A stretch of DNA of 64,000 nt from Elusimicrobiales bacterium (lineage in GTDB: Bacteria > Elusimicrobiota > Elusimicrobia > Elusimicrobiales > UBA9959), in the NCBI GenBank assembly GCA_028688015.1, contig JAQTZB010000009.1, positions 62,001 to 126,000 on the forward strand. Reading direction: 5' to 3'. Below, piece by piece: positions 59,747 through 64,000 of the stretch. Below the pieces are notes generated by a model. The model ran no database searches. It saw nothing but the letters and a program-made list of their open reading frames with translations, and was not told the origin of the DNA. The number at the start of each line of letters is the position of its first letter. Within the stretch, counting starts at the first letter, position 1. The position numbers and the translations under genes were made by a program.

Positions 59747-60496
59747 TTACTGCCCGTAAAGGGTCTTTTCCGAATACATCAGCCGGCGGCACTCGGGGCA
59801 GAAGGTGAAAGTCTCAGGCTTCTTGATGTCCACCGCCTTCTGCGGCGTCAGGCCCATGTGGCAGCCGCTGCAGGTCAGCTTGCCGGTGGCCTGCTCCTCG
59901 TGCACGGGGGCCACGGCCAGGCCCGCGCGGGCGGCGCGGATGGCCTCGTATTTCTCCAGCAGCCCCGCGTCTATGGCGGCGGCCGAGACCGCGCGCGCTG
60001 CGGAGGCGTCAGCCAGCGCGGCGGCGGCCTCTCTGGCCGCGGCCTCCAGCCCGGCCACCTCCGAATTCTTGGCGTCCTCAACCACCTTCACCTCGGCCTG
60101 CAGCGCCTTATCCTGCACGGAGGCCTTGTCTATCTCCTCCAGCAGCGTCAGCACGCCGGTCTCCAGCTCGTCCTTGGCGGCCTTGTCGCCTTCTATCTCG
60201 CTGAGCAGGGCCTTGAAGGCCGCGTTGTCCTTCACCTGGTTAAGCTGCAGCTGGTGCTTGCGGATGCCTTCCTCGGCCTCCGCGATGCGGAGCTCCAGGT
60301 CCTTCTTGCGGGACTGCAGCGACAGGAAGGCCTCGCGCGCCGCCAGCATGGCCGCCTTCTTGCCGGCGAAGGCGGCGTTGACGCCCCTGATCTTAAGGGG
60401 GATGTCGGCCGCCCGCGCCTTGAGCGCGTCGATGGCCAGGTCTTTTTTCTGCAGGTCGGCCAGCGCCCTGGCTTCCGGTGTGTGTAGAGTTTCCAT
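59747..60496 (-). CDS. Coiled-coil hairpin protein with C4 zinc ribbon, 249 aa
   Basis: Residues 1-180 are a long antiparallel coiled coil (LADLQKKDLAIDALKARAAD, LQSRKKDLELRIAEAEEGI, ALLSEIEGDKAAKDELETG). The C-terminus is a zinc ribbon: KLTCSGCHMGL and FTFCPECRRLMY. This is the widespread C4-type zinc-ribbon/CT398-like family, thought to act with RNA or secretion factors; the role is not settled. It is followed at once by rnpB on the same strand, as seen in several other genomes. MetF lies upstream. Confidence 0.82.
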   Translation of the reverse strand: METLHTPEARALADLQKKDLAIDALKARAADIPLKIRGVNAAFAGKKAAMLAAREAFLSLQSRKKDLELRIAEAEEGIRKHQLQLNQVKDNAAFKALLSEIEGDKAAKDELETGVLTLLEEIDKASVQDKALQAEVKVVEDAKNSEVAGLEAAAREAAAALADASAARAVSAAAIDAGLLEKYEAIRAARAGLAVAPVHEEQATGKLTCSGCHMGLTPQKAVDIKKPETFTFCPECRRLMYSEKTLYGQ

Positions 60497-60512
60497 GTTC
60501 CCCCGCCCTTGC

Positions 60513-61376
60513 TCAGGGCTTCCCTTTGACGTTCTTCAGGATCGCCATGGCCGCGCGGCTGCGGTTGAGCGTGTACAGGTGCAGGCCTGGCGCGCCGCCC
60601 TTAAGCAGCGCCTCGGCCTGCGCTGAGGCGTAGTCCACGCTGAACTTGAACATCCCGTCCTTGTCCCCGTCCCAGCGCTCTATCCCCGCGCGCAGGGCAT
60701 CCGGGATAGCCACCCGCATCAGCGTGGTAAAATTCTGCATCTGCTTGTAGCTGGTCACCGGCATCAGCCCCGGCAGCACCGGAGCCGTCACGCCGGCGGC
60801 GGCGGCTTTTTCCAGGAACCTGAAATAGTAGTCGTTATCGAAGAAGAGCTGCGTGATCAGGTACTCGGCCCCCGCCTCCACCTTCTCCCTGAGCCGCGCG
60901 ATGTCGGCGTCGAGCGTAGCGGCCTCGGGATGCTTCTCGGGATAGCAGGCGCCGCCTATGGCGAAGCCGCCCTCCTTCTTCAGGTCCGCGATGAGCTGCG
61001 TGGCGTGGCTGTAATCGCGCCGCCGGTAGTCCGGGGCCACGTTATGAGGGTCTCCGCGCAGCGCGAGGATATTAGTGATGTCCATCTTGCGCAGCCCGGA
61101 GCAGATCTCGGCGATTTCGGCCCTCGTGTGCGCCAGGCAGGTCAGGTGGGCGACCACGTCCAGGCCGAACTGCGCCTTCAGCACGCCGCACAGCGCCACG
61201 GTGCGGTACGGCGCCACGCCGCTGGAGGAATTGGTGACCGAGACGAAGTCCGGCGACAGCGCCATCAGCTCGACGGCGGTATTGAACAGCTTGGCCGTGT
61301 CCTCCGCGGTCTTGGGCGGGTAGAACTCGAACGAGTAGACCTTCTTGCCGGTCTTGAGGCGTTCTGTGAATTTCAT
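60513..61376 (-). CDS. metF: Methylenetetrahydrofolate reductase, 287 aa
   Basis: Reduces 5,10-methylenetetrahydrofolate to 5-methyltetrahydrofolate for methionine synthesis; FAD enzyme. Motifs: VYSFEFYPPKTAEDTAKL with the catalytic Glu, FVSVTNSSSGVAPYRTV, VAHLTCLAHTRAEIAE, NILALRGDPHN and YLITQLFFDNDYYFRFL. C-terminal GLMPVTSYKQMQNF fits. The start is 1 base before the lepB stop region, so it is cotranscribed with lepB. It shares a folate pool with ThyX. Confidence 0.95.
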   Translation of the reverse strand: MKFTERLKTGKKVYSFEFYPPKTAEDTAKLFNTAVELMALSPDFVSVTNSSSGVAPYRTVALCGVLKAQFGLDVVAHLTCLAHTRAEIAEICSGLRKMDITNILALRGDPHNVAPDYRRRDYSHATQLIADLKKEGGFAIGGACYPEKHPEAATLDADIARLREKVEAGAEYLITQLFFDNDYYFRFLEKAAAAGVTAPVLPGLMPVTSYKQMQNFTTLMRVAIPDALRAGIERWDGDKDGMFKFSVDYASAQAEALLKGGAPGLHLYTLNRSRAAMAILKNVKGKP

Positions 61377-62375
61377 TTAATCCGGAAAGCCCATCCTGGA
61401 GGGCGGCCAGTAGGTGAACCAGGCCTTGCCCTTGATGAGGCCCTCGGGGACCGCGCCCCAGTAGCGCGAGTCGCACGAGCGGTCGCGGTTGTCGCCCATC
61501 ACCAGGTATTGTCCCTGCGGGACCACCACGGGGCCGAAGTTGTCGCGGATGTACTCGGAGAACATCTTGCCGAGCATGCGGTTCTCCCAGAAGACCTGGT
61601 AGTCTCCGGGCGCCACCTTCTCGGCGGCTTTCGGGTAGCGGAACCGGTCGGCGAACTGGGTGTACGGCTCGTTCTCCACCGCCACGGCGTTGACATAGAG
61701 CTGCCCGTCGCGCACCTCCACCTTGTCGCCGGGCATGCCCACCACGCGCTTGATGAAGTCCTTGCCGTACTGGCTGCCGCCGCACTGGAACTCGCGCGGG
61801 TCCGTGGACGGGAACTGGAACACCACGATGTCGCCCTTCTTGACCTTGCGGAACTTGAGCAGCTTGGTCCTGGTGTAGGGGATGCGGAAGCCGTAGATGA
61901 ACTTGTTGACGAAGAGGTGGTCGCCTATCAGGAAGGTCTTTTCCATGGAGCCCGATGGGATCTTGAAGGCCTGGATGAACAGGTACATCACCACGCTGGC
62001 CAGCAGCACGGCGGAGAACACGGTCTCCGACCACTCCATGTCCTCTTTCATCGCGGAGTTCACGCCGTCCTTGACCGGGGTCTTGCCCTTGAAGCCCTTC
62101 CACAGGGCCCAGGCGGCGCCGGCGCACGCGGCCAGCAGGCCGTAGCCGAGCTGCCGCGAGCTGAACAGCACCGAGGTCACCACGTCGCCGCGGCGGTTGT
62201 CGAGGCTGACGGTGAGCAGCACCGCCACCGTGAAGGACAGCAGCGCGGCGAAGAAGGCGTGCCAGGCGCGGGTGAACTTGGTGTCGCCCTTGAATTTACC
62301 CTTGTCCTTGAAATGGTGAGAGAGGAACAGGTGGCCGCCCATCAGTACGCCAATCCAGAATAATTTTTCTTCCAT
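61377..62375 (-). CDS. lepB: Signal peptidase I, 332 aa
   Basis: Inner-membrane serine protease that cleaves signal peptides. Three or four N-terminal membrane segments (about 5-20, 40-58, 75-92 and 120-137) precede box B IPSGSMEKTFLIGD with catalytic S143. Box D KDFIKRVVGMPGDKVE has the general-base K209, and box E VMGDNRDRSCDSRYWG is intact. It lies directly after lepA, as in many bacteria. The extra membrane segments make it longer than Gram-positive enzymes. It would process the many secreted proteins in this window. Confidence 0.95.
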   Translation of the reverse strand: MEEKLFWIGVLMGGHLFLSHHFKDKGKFKGDTKFTRAWHAFFAALLSFTVAVLLTVSLDNRRGDVVTSVLFSSRQLGYGLLAACAGAAWALWKGFKGKTPVKDGVNSAMKEDMEWSETVFSAVLLASVVMYLFIQAFKIPSGSMEKTFLIGDHLFVNKFIYGFRIPYTRTKLLKFRKVKKGDIVVFQFPSTDPREFQCGGSQYGKDFIKRVVGMPGDKVEVRDGQLYVNAVAVENEPYTQFADRFRYPKAAEKVAPGDYQVFWENRMLGKMFSEYIRDNFGPVVVPQGQYLVMGDNRDRSCDSRYWGAVPEGLIKGKAWFTYWPPSRMGFPD

Positions 62376-62438
62376 GTTGTAAGTTCTCCGGTCCCCGCGC
62401 CCCTCCCTTAATACGGGGCGGGGGCCGCGGCGGTTGCG

Positions 62439-64000
62439 CTACTTGTCCTGGCTGATCTTGAGCAGCGACATGAAGGCCTCCTGCGGGATCTCCACGGACC
62501 CCATCAGCTTCATCTTGCGCTTGCCTTCCTTCTGCGCTTCCAGCAGCTTGCGCTTGCGGGTGATGTCACCGCCGTAGCACTTGGCCAGCACGTCCTTGCG
62601 CTGCGCGCCTATGGTCTCGCGCGCTATGATCTTGCCGTTCACCTGCGCCTGCACGGCTATCTCGAACATGTGCCGCGGGATGAGCTCCTTGAGCTTCTCG
62701 CAGAGCACCCGGGAATTGGCGAGCGCCTTGCTCTTGTGCGTGATAAAGGAGAGCGCGTCGACGGCCTCGCTGTGCAGCAGGATCTCTATCTTGACCATGT
62801 CGGAGGAGCGGTATTCGTGCGGCTCGTAGTCGAACGAGGCGTAGCCGCGCGACACGCTCTTCAGCTTGTCGTAGAAGTCCAGGATGATCTCGGAGAGCGG
62901 CAGGTAGTATTCCACGATGACGCGGGTGGTGGAGATATACTCTATCTTTATATGCTCGCCGCGCTTTTCCTTGAGGAGGTTCATGATGCCCTCCATGTAG
63001 GTCAGCGGCGCTATGATGTTGGCCTTCACATAGGGCTCCATGATGTCCATCACGTCGCCGTAATGGGGGAAGTCGGCCGGGTTGGTGACCTCGACGTATT
63101 TCCCCTTCATGCCCTGCTTGTCCTTGGCCTGCACCCTGTAGATAACGTTGGGGTTGGTGGCGATGAGCGGGATGTTGAACTCGCGCTCGATGCGCTCGCG
63201 GATGATGTCGAGGTGCAGCAGGCCCATGAAGCCCAGGCGGAAGCCGAAGCCCAGGGCCTTGGAGGTCTCGCCCTGGAAGTTGAACGAGGAGTCCGTGAGG
63301 TTGAGCTTCTCGATGGCGGTCTTCAGGGCGGTGTAGTCCGTGGTGTTGACCGGGTAGAAGCCGGCGAAGACCACGGGGTTCACTTCCTTGTAGCCGGGCA
63401 GCGGCTCGTCGAGCCTGACGCCCTTTTCGAAGATGGTGTCGCCCATCTTGATCTCGTGGATATCCCGGATGCCGGCCACGAGGTAGCCGACTTCGCCGGT
63501 CTTGATGGACTGGCCCTTGATGAGCTTGGGCGTGAGGTAGCCGACCTCCTCCACTTTGTAGCTGGTGCCCTTGGAATGGAAGGTGATGTACTTGCCGGCG
63601 GAGACGGCGCCGTCCACGACGCGGGTATAGATGACCACACCCTTGTAGACGTCGTAGAAAGAGTCGAAGACCAGCGCCTTGAGGGGCCGCTCGGCCGAGC
63701 CCACCGGCGGCGGGATCTCCTTGATGACCCGCTCGAGCACTTCGCGCGCGCCGCGGCCGTCCTTGGCGCTGATGCGGGAGGAATCCTTCGGGTCCTTGAG
63801 CACTTCCCAGATCTGCTCCTCGGTGGCGTCGGGGTTGGAATGCTCCAGGTCGATCTTGTTGATGACGGGGATGATGGTGAGGCCCAGCGACTGCGCAAGA
63901 TGCGCGTGCGCCAGCGTCTGCGCCTCCACGCCCTGCGACGCGTCCACCAGCAGGATGGCGCCCTCGCAGGCGGCCATCGCGCGGGAAACCTCGTAGGAGA
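62439..64000 (-). CDS. lepA: Elongation factor 4 (LepA), 5' end outside the window
   Basis: Ribosome-associated GTPase that back-translocates or helps initiation. The frame is open to the right edge (SYEVSRAMAACEGAILLVDA), so the G1 loop is missing. Present are the G4 motif INKIDLE, the EF-G-like core, and the LepA-specific C-terminal domain with QVNGKIIARETIGAQRKDVL then KCYGGDITRKRKLLEAQKEG. The protein ends EAFMSLLKISQDK. It is the first gene of the lepA-lepB-metF group. Confidence 0.95.
   Translation of the reverse strand, partial: SYEVSRAMAACEGAILLVDASQGVEAQTLAHAHLAQSLGLTIIPVINKIDLEHSNPDATEEQIWEVLKDPKDSSRISAKDGRGAREVLERVIKEIPPPVGSAERPLKALVFDSFYDVYKGVVIYTRVVDGAVSAGKYITFHSKGTSYKVEEVGYLTPKLIKGQSIKTGEVGYLVAGIRDIHEIKMGDTIFEKGVRLDEPLPGYKEVNPVVFAGFYPVNTTDYTALKTAIEKLNLTDSSFNFQGETSKALGFGFRLGFMGLLHLDIIRERIEREFNIPLIATNPNVIYRVQAKDKQGMKGKYVEVTNPADFPHYGDVMDIMEPYVKANIIAPLTYMEGIMNLLKEKRGEHIKIEYISTTRVIVEYYLPLSEIILDFYDKLKSVSRGYASFDYEPHEYRSSDMVKIEILLHSEAVDALSFITHKSKALANSRVLCEKLKELIPRHMFEIAVQAQVNGKIIARETIGAQRKDVLAKCYGGDITRKRKLLEAQKEGKRKMKLMGSVEIPQEAFMSLLKISQDK

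Noticed and set aside
1-64000. CRISPR array, tRNA or rRNA genes, integrase
   Set aside because: I looked for spaced direct repeats, the GTTCGANTC T-loop and tyrosine or serine recombinase motifs on both strands and found none.

Overview
This is a bacterial chromosome fragment with two visibly different halves. The right half (about 25-64 kb) is GC-rich and carries ordinary housekeeping genes. The left part (1 to about 25 kb) is an accessory island, and its stretch from about 13 to 20.8 kb is clearly AT-richer. A class III pilin-like prepilin, a class III (anaerobic) ribonucleotide reductase, many Gram-negative style secreted or beta-barrel proteins and the general gene content would fit an Elusimicrobiota-like organism. 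That assignment is an inference and not secure. There is no rRNA, tRNA, CRISPR array, integrase or complete transposase in the window.

Layout, left to right. 1-2.4 kb: small unknown genes. 2.5-5.8 kb: a tight operon of an unknown protein, an ECF-sigma-like protein, a zinc-finger anti-sigma-like protein and a STAND/NACHT-like NTPase with C-terminal HEAT repeats. 5.8-9.8 kb: a frameshifted DUF1016 nuclease, a NERD nuclease and a nuclease-helicase (DUF2075). 9.8-14.5 kb: an operon of two SPPY-type DNA methyltransferases, a PLD-fold nuclease and a family-1 uracil-DNA glycosylase homologue whose thymine-excluding tyrosine is a cysteine. 14.6 kb: ThyX. 15.4-20.7 kb: a four-gene operon of DNA methyltransferase, phosphoribosyltransferase-like protein, ORC/CDC6-type AAA ATPase and an unknown two-domain protein. 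I do not recognise this combination as a named system. 20.9-25 kb: a nuclease-helicase-LexA-like peptidase fusion, two small unknown genes and a PD-(D/E)XK-like protein.

25-33.6 kb: membrane and barrel proteins, a ribonuclease J-like hydrolase, an atypical SDR, a 5-oxoprolinase locus (PxpA-PxpC fusion plus PxpB) and a secreted PLD. 33.7-43.4 kb: secreted proteins, including one with protein-kinase-like motifs, a large hybrid histidine kinase and a 5'-nucleotidase. 43.4-48.2 kb: nrdR-nrdD-nrdG-dut, a dNTP-synthesis operon. 48.4-54.4 kb: pilin, recG, two tandem structured small RNAs, an OmpR-type regulator and a histidine kinase lacking its ATPase domain. 54.4-64 kb: CCA-adding enzyme, CpXC protein, PLP enzyme, structured repeat elements, RNase P RNA, metF, lepB and lepA.

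Non-coding signals recur. Tandem RNAs at 51.2-51.7 kb carry compensatory base changes and sit behind 11-bp-phased direct repeats. A structured element occurs twice (57.6 and 59.2 kb). A 60-bp near-perfect palindrome occurs twice (34.3 and 44.6 kb). A hairpin with the core GACAACGGT(C/G)TGTC lies upstream of three minus-strand genes. At least six genes have a -10 box placed 6-7 bases before the start codon, which implies leaderless mRNAs.
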